The notes below the pieces were generated by a model that was not told the DNA's origin, searched no databases, and saw only the letters and a program-made list of their open reading frames with translations. The position numbers and the translations under genes were made by a program. A stretch of 64,000 bases of DNA, taken from contig OZ220064.1 in assembly GCA_964291475.2 (NCBI GenBank), forward strand, positions 20,234 through 84,233, read 5' to 3'. Each line of letters starts with the position of its first letter. Within the stretch, counting starts at the first letter, position 1. Shown piece after piece: positions 16,327 to 24,718 of this stretch. The stretch comes from DAOUKH01 sp964291475 (GTDB lineage: Bacteria; Chloroflexota; Dehalococcoidia; SHYB01).

Positions 16327-18849
16327 CTACAGCATTCCCACCGGGTCGACGTCGATCCGCCAGCCTTCGGCCAGCGGAAGGTCGTCGAGCGCCAAGCCGG
16401 GCTCGTCCATGCGCAGCAGGACTTGCCAGCGCCACCGGCCCCGGATGCGCTCGTAGGGCGCAGGCGCGGGCCCGGTGAGCAGCGCCCCTGGGTAGCCGAT
16501 CTCGTCGAGCCGGCGTTGCAGGCTCTCCGCGGCGCGGCGCGCCTCGTTCATCGCCGCCTCGGCGTTCTCGTGCTGGTAGACGAGCCGCGTGAGCCGGGCG
16601 AAGGGCGGAAGCGTCAGCTCGGCCCGCCGCGCGATCTCTTCGTCGTAGAAGGTGCGGTAGTCCTGGAGCGCCGCCGCCGCGACCGCATAGTTGTCCGGCG
16701 AGTAGGTCTGCACCACGACGCGCCCGCCCGCCGGGCCCCGCCCCGCGCGCCCTGCCACCTGCGCCACGATCTGGAAGACCCGCTCCCCGGCGCGGAAATC
16801 GGGAATGTGGAGGCCGATGTCGGCGTTGACCACGCCCACGAGCGTCACCGACGGAACGTGCAGCCCCTTTGCGAGCATCTGCGTCCCGATCAGGATGTCG
16901 GCGGCCCCGGCGCGGAACGTATCGATGATGTCCTGGTGCGCCGCGCCGCTCGACGCCACGTCGCGGTCCCAGCGCATGGTGCGGGCGCCGGGGAAGCGCC
17001 GGTGCGTCTCCGCTTCAAGCCGCTCCGTCCCCAGCCCCATCATGCGGATGCGCTCGCTGCCGCATTCGGGGCACACCGAGAGGGGACCGCTCCGCGCGCC
17101 GCACTGGTGGCACTGCAGGTAGCCGCGCTCGGCGTGGTAGATGAGCGCCGCATCGCACTTCTTGCACCGGGCGGCGTAGCCGCAGTCGCGGCATTGAACG
17201 AACGTCGACGCGCCCCGCCGGTTGAGGAAGAGGATCGCCTGCTCGCTCCGCTCGAGCACCTCCTCGATGCCCGACGCCAGCGGCCGCGAGAAGACGCTCC
17301 GCACCCCCGCCCGGAGCTCCTCGCGCATGTCGACGACGCGCACCCGCGGCATTGGCGCGGCGGCGGTGATCGCCTCGCCGTCGCCGTTGGCCACGATCCG
17401 GTTGGGCAACTCCAACAGTTTGAAGGCGCCCGAAGCCGCCCGGTGAAAACTCTCCACCGAGGGCGTGGCGCTCCCCAGGATGACGGCGGCGCCCGTGATC
17501 TCCGCCAGCCGCAGCGCGGCGTCCCGGGCGTGGTACAGCGGCGGCTGCTCGTGCTGTTTGTACGTCCACTCGTGCTCCTCGTCGAGCACGATCAGCCCCA
17601 GGTCGGGCTGGGGCGCGAAGATGGCGCTCCGCGCCCCGATCACCACGTCGAACTCGCCGTCGCGGACGCGCCGCCACTCGTCGAGCTGCTCGCCCGGTTT
17701 CAGGTGACTGTGGAGCACCGCGACCCGTCCGGGGAAGCGCCCCGCGAAGCGCTCGATTGTCTGGGGAGTCAGCGAAATCTCCGGCACCAGGACGATGCCC
17801 CTGCGCCCCTGACGTGCTACCCGGTCGAGCGCCCGGAGGTAGAGCTCCGTCTTGCCGCTGCCGGTGACCCCGAACAGCAGCGAGACGCGGGGCGACCCGC
17901 CCGGTGCGGCATCGTCGAGTGCGCGGCTGATCTCCCGCCACGCCCGTTCTTGGTCGGGGGTCAGCGTCAGTGGCGCCGTCCGTTCGAAGTCGCGCCCCGC
18001 CAGCGGGTCGCGCATGACCCGCACCTCGTCGACGGCGGCGAGTCCCTTCTTCACCAGCGCGTCGATGGACGTCTTCGACGACCCAAGCGCCTTGTTGATC
18101 TCCGCCGCCGCAAGCGTGCCGCCCGCCGCCGCCAGCGCGTCGAGCACCGCCGCCTGCTTGGGCGCCTTGGGGCGCAGCTCCTCCACCGCCGACGCGGCGG
18201 CGTCGGGGTCGAGCAGCCGGACGCGGCGCTGTGTCTTGGGCCGGACTCCGGCCCTCCGCCACGCCCACGACTTGCCGACCACACCCCCCCGCATGAGCTT
18301 GCGCAGCGCCGTCGCGGCCGGCTTCTTGCCCACCGTCCGCTCGATCTCTGCGATGGGGACGGGGTCGCGGCCCCGCAGCAGGTCGACGACCGCCGCCTGC
18401 GTGGCGTCGAGTCCGCGGGTGGCGGGCGTTGGGCCGCCGGGCAGCATGGCCAACTGGCGGGGTTCTCCGTTCGCCTCGCCCGGCTCCTCCGACTCCGCCG
18501 GCTCTTCCTTGAGGAAATAGGTGGCCGTGACGTGGTCGCGGTAGCCCGGCGGCGTCATGAGCGAGGCGGCGGCGAAGAGCGTGGAGCGGTAGGTGTCGCT
18601 CAGCCACCGCGCCAATTCGATCTGCGATGAGGAAAGCAGAGGGCCGGGGCCGACGGCTTCCGAGATGGGGCGGGTCTCCGCGAAGGCCGGGACGTCCGGC
18701 GTTTCGAAGACGAAGCCGGGCAGTTGCCGGGAGCCGAAGGGGACGCGGACGGCGTGGCCGACGCGCACGTCCTCGTCGTCGGAGAAGGAGTAGCTGAACG
18801 TGCGCCCAGGCTGCGTGGGCGCGTCGACCGCGACCTCGGCGTAGCCCAT
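16327..18849 (-). CDS. priA: Primosomal replication protein N' (PriA helicase)
   Basis: This 840-aa superfamily-2 DNA helicase restarts stalled replication forks. The N-terminal 3'-DNA-binding domain contains FSYSFSD and RVPFGSRQLPGFVFE. The helicase core has Walker A GVTGSGKTEL near residues 327-336 and a DEEH box. The family's two zinc sites lie near residues 545-605 as paired Cys motifs (CRDCGYAARCKKC and CHQC...CPEC). Next come GTQMLAKGLHVPSVTLVG and QVAGRAGRGPAGG. Length is somewhat above the E. coli protein because of an inserted region around residues 130-290. It is the last gene of the moaB-trmD-rplS-priA run, 50 bp after rplS. Confidence 0.95.
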   Translation of the reverse strand: MGYAEVAVDAPTQPGRTFSYSFSDDEDVRVGHAVRVPFGSRQLPGFVFETPDVPAFAETRPISEAVGPGPLLSSSQIELARWLSDTYRSTLFAAASLMTPPGYRDHVTATYFLKEEPAESEEPGEANGEPRQLAMLPGGPTPATRGLDATQAAVVDLLRGRDPVPIAEIERTVGKKPAATALRKLMRGGVVGKSWAWRRAGVRPKTQRRVRLLDPDAAASAVEELRPKAPKQAAVLDALAAAGGTLAAAEINKALGSSKTSIDALVKKGLAAVDEVRVMRDPLAGRDFERTAPLTLTPDQERAWREISRALDDAAPGGSPRVSLLFGVTGSGKTELYLRALDRVARQGRRGIVLVPEISLTPQTIERFAGRFPGRVAVLHSHLKPGEQLDEWRRVRDGEFDVVIGARSAIFAPQPDLGLIVLDEEHEWTYKQHEQPPLYHARDAALRLAEITGAAVILGSATPSVESFHRAASGAFKLLELPNRIVANGDGEAITAAAPMPRVRVVDMREELRAGVRSVFSRPLASGIEEVLERSEQAILFLNRRGASTFVQCRDCGYAARCKKCDAALIYHAERGYLQCHQCGARSGPLSVCPECGSERIRMMGLGTERLEAETHRRFPGARTMRWDRDVASSGAAHQDIIDTFRAGAADILIGTQMLAKGLHVPSVTLVGVVNADIGLHIPDFRAGERVFQIVAQVAGRAGRGPAGGRVVVQTYSPDNYAVAAAALQDYRTFYDEEIARRAELTLPPFARLTRLVYQHENAEAAMNEARRAAESLQRRLDEIGYPGALLTGPAPAPYERIRGRWRWQVLLRMDEPGLALDDLPLAEGWRIDVDPVGML

Positions 18850-18899
18850 CAGGCGCTCCTCACCGGCGGCCCCGCCGCCCGAGGGCCGCGCCCGGAGCT

Positions 18900-19271
18900 C
18901 TACTTGGCGGGGCGGCCGCCCTCCCGTCCGAAGTTCGTCTTCTCTTTGATCCGGGCCTGCTTCGTCGAGCGGCCCCGGAGATAGAAGAGCTTCGCCCGGC
19001 GCACCTTGCCCTGCCGCACCACCTCGACCGATTGCAGCAGGGGCGAATGGTAGAGAAAGGTCCGCTCGACCCCGACGCCGTGGCTGATGCGGCGCACCGT
19101 GAACGAGGCGCTGGGCCCGTCGCCGCCCTTCCTGATCACCACGCCCTGGTAGGTCTGCGTGCGCACCCGGTCGCCCTCTTTCACTTGGGCGTTGACCTTC
19201 ACGGTGTCGCCGGGGTTCAGGTCGGGAATATTCTCGTTCGGGCTCAGTTCGATCAGCGCGTGTGCCTTCAT
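18900..19271 (-). CDS. rplS: 50S ribosomal protein L19
   Basis: This 123-aa L19 protein of the large ribosomal subunit sits at the 30S-50S interface. The family landmarks are PGDTVKVNAQVKEGDRVRTQ, YQGVVIRKGG, FTVRRISHGVGVERTF and VRRAKLFYLRGR. The ATG at 19271 gives the usual length, though no strong ribosome site is seen before it. It lies 104 bp downstream of trmD, the classical trmD-rplS order. Confidence 0.96.
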   Translation of the reverse strand: MKAHALIELSPNENIPDLNPGDTVKVNAQVKEGDRVRTQTYQGVVIRKGGDGPSASFTVRRISHGVGVERTFLYHSPLLQSVEVVRQGKVRRAKLFYLRGRSTKQARIKEKTNFGREGGRPAK

Positions 19272-19375
19272 GACGTCCGCCAGGGTACGGGAGAAGCTTC
19301 GGAGCGCGTTGCCGCGCTCGGGTCTACGACTAGCCAGAATACCATATTCGCGGCCTCCGCCGCGCCTCTGGTGGG

Positions 19376-20119
19376 TTACGCTTCGGACGCTTCCTCGTCG
19401 GCGAGCTCCGCCTCCGCCCGCGCAAGCTCCTCGGGCGTGATCCCCGCCCGCTCCAGCAGGTCGGGCCGCAGCTCGCGGGTCCGGCGCAGCGACTGGTTCC
19501 GCCGCCACCGCGCGATGCGACCGTGGTCGCCGCTGAGCAGCACCGGCGGGACCTTCATACCGCGGAACTCTTCGGGGCGGGTGTATTGCGGGTACTGAAG
19601 CAGCCCGTCGGCGAAGGAGTCGGTTGCCGGCGAGCCGGGGTCGCCGAGGACGCCGGGGAGCAACCGCACCACCGCGTCGACGATGGCCCATGCCGCCGGC
19701 TCGCCGCCGGTCATCACGAAATCGCCCAGGCTGATCTCGTCGTCGACGTGCTGCCGGACGCGTTCGTCCACTCCCTCGTAGTGACCGCATACCAACGCGA
19801 CGTGCGCCTCGCTCGCAAGCTCCGCCGCCATGGCTTGGTCAAACGTCCGGCCCAGCGGGCTCATCAGGACCACCCGCGGCTCGACGTCGCTCTCGCGCAC
19901 CGCCTCGATCGCCTCGAAGAGCGGCTCCGGCTTCATCAGCATGCCGGGCCCGCCGCCGTAGGCGTAGTCGTCGGCGGTGCGGTGGCGGTCGTGGGTGTGG
20001 TCGCGGATATCGCGGACGTCGATGGCGGCAAGGCCGCGCTCGACGGCCCGCCCCACGATGCTCGACGACAGCGGCGACGCGAACATCTCGGGGAACAGGG
20101 TCAGAATTGTGAAGCGCAC
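19376..20119 (-). CDS. trmD: tRNA (guanine37-N1)-methyltransferase
   Basis: This 247-aa SPOUT-class enzyme uses S-adenosylmethionine to methylate G37 of tRNAs. The trefoil-knot motifs are visible: LTLFPEMF at the start, DDYAYGGGPGMLMKPEP, LVCGHYEGVDERV, and EISLGDFVMTGGEPAA near the knot. YPQYTRPEEFRGMKVPPVLLSG leads to the C-terminal helices. I chose the GTG at 20119 because (M)RFTILTLFPE matches the family N-terminus. The open frame continues upstream but only over the end of moaB. It lies 13 bp after moaB. Confidence 0.96.
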   Translation of the reverse strand: MRFTILTLFPEMFASPLSSSIVGRAVERGLAAIDVRDIRDHTHDRHRTADDYAYGGGPGMLMKPEPLFEAIEAVRESDVEPRVVLMSPLGRTFDQAMAAELASEAHVALVCGHYEGVDERVRQHVDDEISLGDFVMTGGEPAAWAIVDAVVRLLPGVLGDPGSPATDSFADGLLQYPQYTRPEEFRGMKVPPVLLSGDHGRIARWRRNQSLRRTRELRPDLLERAGITPEELARAEAELADEEASEA

Positions 20120-20132
20120 GGTCGCCGCCGCG

Positions 20133-20681
20133 TCACCGGTGGTGATGGTGACTGTGGCCGTGATGACCGCCGTCGTGGCCGTGCTTCTCATGCGCCGGCG
20201 GCGTGTGGTCGGCGCCGCCGCCTTTGAGAATGGCGATCGCGTGCGGGATCACCGGTATCACCAGTTCGAGGTTCTCCGCTACGCCCTTGGGGCTGCCCGG
20301 GAGGTTGACGATCAGGGTGTGTCCGCGGACGCCCACCACGGCGCGGCTGAGGATGGCGTGCTGGTTCGCCCGCCACGACTCCAGCCGCATCAGCTCCGCG
20401 AGACCCGGCACCTCGCGCTCGATCACGTCCCGCGTCGCCTCCGGCGTCACGTCGCGCGGGCCCAGCCCGGTGCCTCCCGTGGTGAGGATCAGCTCGACGC
20501 CCTCCGAGCTCCACTTCGAGAGCAGACCGGCGATCTGGTCGCGCTCGTCGGGCACGACCTCGCGGTGCACCACCGATGCCTCCGCCGCCCGCGCCGCCAT
20601 CTCGATGTTGTCCCCGCTGGTGTCCTCACGCGTCCCCTTCGACACGGCGTCGCTGATGGTGAGGATCGCTACGGTGAACAT
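20133..20681 (-). CDS. MogA/MoaB-family molybdopterin adenylyltransferase with His-rich tail
   Basis: This 182-aa protein of the MoaB/MogA fold adenylylates molybdopterin before molybdenum insertion. It has ILTISDAVSKG at the N-terminus, LILTTGGTGLGPRDVTPEAT (the pterin-binding TGGTG loop) and LIVNLPGSPKGVAENLEL. The last ~20 residues are unusually rich in His and Gly (HGHDGGHHGHSHHHH), an extension outside the conserved fold that could bind a metal. It heads the run to trmD, rplS and priA. The Mo-hydroxylase subunit at 5524 would be one client of the cofactor. Confidence 0.92.
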   Translation of the reverse strand: MFTVAILTISDAVSKGTREDTSGDNIEMAARAAEASVVHREVVPDERDQIAGLLSKWSSEGVELILTTGGTGLGPRDVTPEATRDVIEREVPGLAELMRLESWRANQHAILSRAVVGVRGHTLIVNLPGSPKGVAENLELVIPVIPHAIAILKGGGADHTPPAHEKHGHDGGHHGHSHHHHR

Positions 20682-20758
20682 TCGGCCCCTTCGTGCGCCG
20701 CGCCCGGAGATATGGAGCGCGCCGGACGCGGCGGCGTCATCTTAGCACGTGGCCTTGT

Positions 20759-21016
20759 TCACTCAGCCTGTTCGATGCAGTGCCGCAGGACCTTCTTCGC
20801 GGCGACCAGCGGCACGATCACCAGGAACCACAGCCCGACGGCCTGGCCGGCGCCGACCACCGTCCCGGCGATGAGGAGGTCGGTGCAGTAGCTGCCGCAC
20901 TGCGCGAACTCGTCGAGCGCCGTCACGACTTCCAGCAGCGCCCACGCCCACATCGCCCCCGTCCACATCCAGATCGTCCACCTCACTACATCGAGCCATT
21001 GCTCCGGCTTACACAT
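20759..21016 (-). CDS. Small membrane protein, 85 aa, unknown function
   Basis: I do not recognise this protein. It has two hydrophobic stretches likely to span the membrane, one around residues 12-32 that is rich in Trp and one around 46-74. They are joined by a short loop with two Cys (CGSYC). An AGGAGG lies 8 nt before the ATG, a strong sign of real translation. It lies 77 bp upstream of moaB on the same strand and 60 bp after the NDH-2 gene. Confidence 0.7.
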   Translation of the reverse strand: MCKPEQWLDVVRWTIWMWTGAMWAWALLEVVTALDEFAQCGSYCTDLLIAGTVVGAGQAVGLWFLVIVPLVAAKKVLRHCIEQAE

Positions 21017-21076
21017 AGCGCTGTCCTCCTATTCGATCTCCATTGCCTACGTCGTCAAGCGCAAGTCGCCATTCCA

Positions 21077-22756
21077 TCATTCCGTCGAATCGCCGCCGCC
21101 GGCCGGCGGGGCCGTCTTCCGTCCCCCGCCCTCGCGCTCCTCGTTGGAGCGGCGGCGGCTCTCGGCGGCGTTCTCGACCATCGCCGCGAACTCCGAGGAC
21201 GAGTTCGCCAGCGCCGTGAAGTCTCCCGCGCTCAGGACGAGCAGGTCGACGGGGCCCCGCGCCAGCGCCGACGCGCTCCGCTGGCGGCGACTCATCAACG
21301 ACATCTCACCGAAATACTGGCCGGGGCCAAGGATGGCCGTCGCCTCCGGCGAGCCGCCGTGATAGATCTCCACTTCCCCGCTCAACACGACGTAGAAGTT
21401 GTCGGCGAACTCGCCCTGGCGGAAGATCGTCTGGCCGCCCTCATAGTGCGAGCGCGCCACGGGGCCGCCGCCCATCGCCTCGTACTTCGCGATGTCCCGC
21501 TTGAAGAAGAGCTCGATGGTCCAATGCAGCATGGCGCGCAGTTTCCGGTCGATGCCGGGCAGTTGCACGAGCCAGAACGTCCGGAAGAGGAACCAGGCGA
21601 GAAAGCCCTGAAGCTTGAAGCCGAAGATTTCGGCCGCGCCCCGGTACCCTCCCAGGGTGACCATCACGCCGGTCGAGCGGTGCAGGAACGGCTTTAGGGG
21701 CCGCTCCTCTATGGCGGCCACGATGTTGCGGGCGGCGTGCTGCGCCTGGCGGAGGGCGGACTGGGCAGTCGGCGGGTACTGGCCGCCGTCCCGTAGGTTT
21801 GGGATGGCCCCGGCGTCGCCCACGACCCAGACGTTCTCATAGGCGGGAGCCCGGAGGAACTCGTCGGCCTGCAGCCGCCCGCTGCTGTCCAGGCCCTTGT
21901 CGAAGGAGTGGAGTATGGGATTGGGCCCCGCGCCCAGGGCCGAGACCAGCGTCCGCGTCGGAATCCGCTCGCCGCCGGCAAGGACGGCGCTCTCCGCCGT
22001 CGCGCTCGCGATCGGCGTGTTCGTCCATACTTCGATGCCGTTCCGCTCCAGAATGCGCTGGCTGAATTCGGCCAGCTCCTCGCTCAACTCTGGGAGGATG
22101 CGGCCGCCTCGCTGGAGGAGCACGACCCGCACTTCGCGTTCGTCCAACGTAGGGTAGCTGCGCACCGCCTCCTTCATGTAGTCGTTGATCTCCGACGCCA
22201 CCTCGACGCCGGTATAGCCGGCCCCCGCCACCACGAAGGTCAGCAGCTTCCGCCGCTCGGCTGCCGATGCCGTCACCTCCGCCTGCTCGAGCGCTCCGAG
22301 GAGATGGCTCCGCAGGGTGAAGGCGTTGGCGATCGTCTTGACCGTGAAGGCATGCTCCGCCATACCCGGCAGGGAGACGAGGTCGGTCGAGTTCCCCACG
22401 GCGACGAGCAGGTGGTCGTAGGCGATGCGGCGCTCCACGGTCGCCCCGTGGTGCCGGATGTGGACCACGCCCTCTTCGGGGTCTACGGAATCGATCTCGG
22501 CGTGGTGAAAGTCGATGCCGGGGAGCAGGCGGCGCAGCGACTTGACGATGTGCGGCGCCTCGATATTCCCCGATACCGCCTCGGGCAGCATGGGCTGCAC
22601 CAGGAAGAAGTTGTCACGGGAGACCAGGGTGACGTCGATCTTGTCCCGGCGGACGGCCTTCCACAGTTCCAGCGCGGCGTAGAGCCCGCCGTAGCCGCCG
22701 CCCAGGATCGCGACACGCGGCCGCCGCGTCGGCGGGGAAGCGAGGGGCGTCGTCAT
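21077..22756 (-). CDS. Type II NADH dehydrogenase fused to a cyclic-nucleotide-binding domain
   Basis: This 559-aa protein has an NDH-2-type FAD-dependent oxidoreductase in its first ~400 residues. The FAD loop is AILGGGYGGLYAA, the NAD(P)H loop AGAGYTGVEVASEI, and the second FAD motif VWVVGDAGAIPN, with a PPTAQSALRQA segment after it. A hydrophobic segment (LQGFLAWFLFRTFWLVQLPG) matches the membrane-associating C-terminal part of NDH-2. Residues ~440-540 form a cyclic-nucleotide-binding-like beta barrel (YEGGQTIFRQGEFADNFYVVLSGEVEI, GQYFGEMSLM). The enzyme would pass electrons from NADH to quinone without pumping, perhaps under control of a bound nucleotide. Confidence 0.9.
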   Translation of the reverse strand: MTTPLASPPTRRPRVAILGGGYGGLYAALELWKAVRRDKIDVTLVSRDNFFLVQPMLPEAVSGNIEAPHIVKSLRRLLPGIDFHHAEIDSVDPEEGVVHIRHHGATVERRIAYDHLLVAVGNSTDLVSLPGMAEHAFTVKTIANAFTLRSHLLGALEQAEVTASAAERRKLLTFVVAGAGYTGVEVASEINDYMKEAVRSYPTLDEREVRVVLLQRGGRILPELSEELAEFSQRILERNGIEVWTNTPIASATAESAVLAGGERIPTRTLVSALGAGPNPILHSFDKGLDSSGRLQADEFLRAPAYENVWVVGDAGAIPNLRDGGQYPPTAQSALRQAQHAARNIVAAIEERPLKPFLHRSTGVMVTLGGYRGAAEIFGFKLQGFLAWFLFRTFWLVQLPGIDRKLRAMLHWTIELFFKRDIAKYEAMGGGPVARSHYEGGQTIFRQGEFADNFYVVLSGEVEIYHGGSPEATAILGPGQYFGEMSLMSRRQRSASALARGPVDLLVLSAGDFTALANSSSEFAAMVENAAESRRRSNEEREGGGRKTAPPAGGGDSTE

Positions 22757-22963
22757 GGCGCCGGCCTACGCACGTCGCCGCGGAGCGGGAGTGTTTGCCG
22801 GGGACGGTCGTCGCGGAGGGACCGGCGGCGCGGATGCGCGCCGCGATCAATGGCGGCAGGGCCTCCGAGTAGCCCTTCGCTCATACCGTCCTCCGCGCCG
22901 GGCCTCGGCGGAACCTTACCACACAGCCGCCCTGCCGTGGCTCGCGTGGTCCAGGCCCGCCCT

Positions 22964-23278
22964 TTAGGACAGGAAGACGCGCACGTCCGCGTGCGTGAAG
23001 TGCAGCTCGAGGACGCCGGAGCGCTCATGCTCCACCGATTCTCGATAGGCGTCGAGCGTGATGGCGCAGGGCGCGCCGTCGGGGCCGGACTCCTTCACGT
23101 GCGGGCAGTCCAGCTGCATTTGTGCCAGAGGGCAGAGATGGTCGGCGGTCGGTGCGTCCCAGTAGCCCACCACTTGCATGGGGTGGAAGAGCTCCTCCGC
23201 CGCGTTCCGCAGGTCGGCGACGATCTCGGAAGCGCGGTAGCTGACCGACTGCGGGATCGAAATCTCGATGATTTCCAC
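22964..23278 (-). CDS. Hypothetical protein, 104 aa, translationally coupled to the gene upstream
   Basis: Function not recognised. This soluble protein has three Cys (CPLAQMQLDCPHVKESGPDGAPC in overlapping pieces near residues 49-71) and a mixed alpha/beta look. It starts at a GTG immediately after the TAA of the upstream small gene, with GAGGAG about 9-12 nt before, so translation is probably coupled. The spaced Cys residues could bind a metal, but nothing proves it. Confidence 0.6.
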   Translation of the reverse strand: MEIIEISIPQSVSYRASEIVADLRNAAEELFHPMQVVGYWDAPTADHLCPLAQMQLDCPHVKESGPDGAPCAITLDAYRESVEHERSGVLELHFTHADVRVFLS

Positions 23279-23533
23279 TTACGGGTGCTCCTCGTCCACC
23301 GAGCGCAGGAAGTCGAGGTCTTCCTCCCGGAGCATCCCGCGCCGCATGCGGTCGTCGATCTCCATGACGGAGCGGACCTGCCGGCTGGGCAGCCGGTGGA
23401 TGCGGCGCATGACGCCGCTGAGCCGCCGGGCGAGCTCCGCGCGTTCCGTTTCGTCCACTTGGCGATGAACCCCCTCACGCAAAGGCTTGGGCTTCGTTGA
23501 CCGCACGCTTGCGAGATTGAGTGTAGGGCGCAA
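23279..23533 (-). CDS. Hypothetical small basic/helical protein, 84 aa
   Basis: Function not recognised. The protein is Arg-rich and predicted helical, with charged heptad-like stretches (ETERAELARRLSGVMRRIHRL) and no Cys or membrane segment. The start is uncertain because several in-frame codons are possible in the first 25 residues. It ends directly before the GTG of the 104-aa gene. It lies 24 bp after the end of the antiporter gene at 23558. Confidence 0.5.
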   Translation of the reverse strand: MRPTLNLASVRSTKPKPLREGVHRQVDETERAELARRLSGVMRRIHRLPSRQVRSVMEIDDRMRRGMLREEDLDFLRSVDEEHP

Positions 23534-23557
23534 ACGAGCGCCTCCGCAATGAACGCC

Positions 23558-24673
23558 CTACTGCTCCATATCGTCGACAGAGCTTGAGGTGCCGGCCTTC
23601 TGCCCCCGCCGACCCACCACCATGCGCCCGGCGAGCAAGAGCAGCGTCATGCCGATCAAAGGAAAGACGAAAGCCGCCATCGCGAGGCTGAATGGGCCCA
23701 CCGCGTCGTGGTCCGAGGCGCGGAGGACCACGTAAACCATGAAGGCGACGAAGTAACCGAAGAAGAGCGACCCCTCCCAGCGGTCGATCCGGTAGCCGCT
23801 GAGGAAGACGGGGAAGCAGGCCACCGCCGCGGCAAGCATGACGGGAATGTCGAAGTGGATCGCCGAGGGCTCGACGGCAAGACCGCCGCCGGCGAGCGCC
23901 GACGCCCCCGCCACGGCGAGGATGTTGAAGATATTGCTGCCCACCACGTTGCCCACCGCGATGTCGCGCTGCCCCTTTATCGCCGCCACGATCGAGGTCA
24001 CCAGCTCCGGCAGCGACGTGCCGATGGCGACGACGGTGAGCCCGATCACCATCTCACTCACGCCGATCTCCGCCGCGACGCTCGACGCGCCGTCCACCAG
24101 GCGGTTCGCGCCGAACGCGAGGATGACGCCCCCGCCCGCGGTGATGACGGCGTCCTTGGCGAGGCCCAGCGGCGTCCGTTGTACCTCCGGCGCCTCCGGC
24201 GCATCGGTCGCTTCGGACTGAGGGAAGAACCGCCGCCGCGCGAAGAGGAATACGACGTAGGCGAAGAAGGCCGCCACCAACACCGCGCCCTCGACCCGTC
24301 CGATGCGCTCGTTGAGCGCCATGAGCAGCAGCACGACCGAGACCCCGATCATGATTGGCACGTCCAAACGCACCAGACGGCTGGCGACGACGAGCGGGGC
24401 CACCGCGGCGCTCAGCCCAAGGACGGCGAGCACGTTGATGATGTTGCTGCCCACCACGTTGCCCAGGGCGATGCCCGGCGCGTCCTCGAAGGCGGCGCTG
24501 ACGCCGACCACGAGCTCCGGCGCCCCGGTCCCGAACGAAACGATGGTGAGGCCGATGATGATCGGCGGGACGTTGAAGGCCGCGGCGAGCCGGGACGCCC
24601 CCCGGATGAGCATCTCCGCTCCAAGAATCAGGAGCACGAGGCCGGCGGCGATCCAAACGGCGTCGAGGATCAT
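23558..24673 (-). CDS. Calcium/sodium antiporter (CaCA family, YrbG-like)
   Basis: This 371-aa membrane transporter has two inverted Na_Ca_ex halves. Each half has its alpha-repeat pair. In half one these are FGTGAPELVVGVSAAFEDAPGIALGNVVGSN and IINVLAVLG. In half two they are GTSLPELVTSIVAAIKGQRDIAVGNVVGSN and IFNILAVAG. The acidic residues of both repeats that bind Ca2+/Na+ are present. A cytoplasmic loop of ~40 residues separates the halves. It would exchange Ca2+ for Na+ or H+ across the inner membrane. It lies 45 bp downstream of the enoyl-CoA hydratase gene on the same strand. Confidence 0.93.
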   Translation of the reverse strand: MILDAVWIAAGLVLLILGAEMLIRGASRLAAAFNVPPIIIGLTIVSFGTGAPELVVGVSAAFEDAPGIALGNVVGSNIINVLAVLGLSAAVAPLVVASRLVRLDVPIMIGVSVVLLLMALNERIGRVEGAVLVAAFFAYVVFLFARRRFFPQSEATDAPEAPEVQRTPLGLAKDAVITAGGGVILAFGANRLVDGASSVAAEIGVSEMVIGLTVVAIGTSLPELVTSIVAAIKGQRDIAVGNVVGSNIFNILAVAGASALAGGGLAVEPSAIHFDIPVMLAAAVACFPVFLSGYRIDRWEGSLFFGYFVAFMVYVVLRASDHDAVGPFSLAMAAFVFPLIGMTLLLLAGRMVVGRRGQKAGTSSSVDDMEQ

Positions 24674-24718
24674 GACGCCGGCGCCCGGGTGGAGCGGTGG
24701 GCGTGGAACATCGGCTCG

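Noticed and set aside
16423..18630. A 735-codon open frame antisense to priA
   Set aside because: It is a codon-bias shadow of the well-recognised PriA frame, with Arg/Pro-rich low-complexity sequence.
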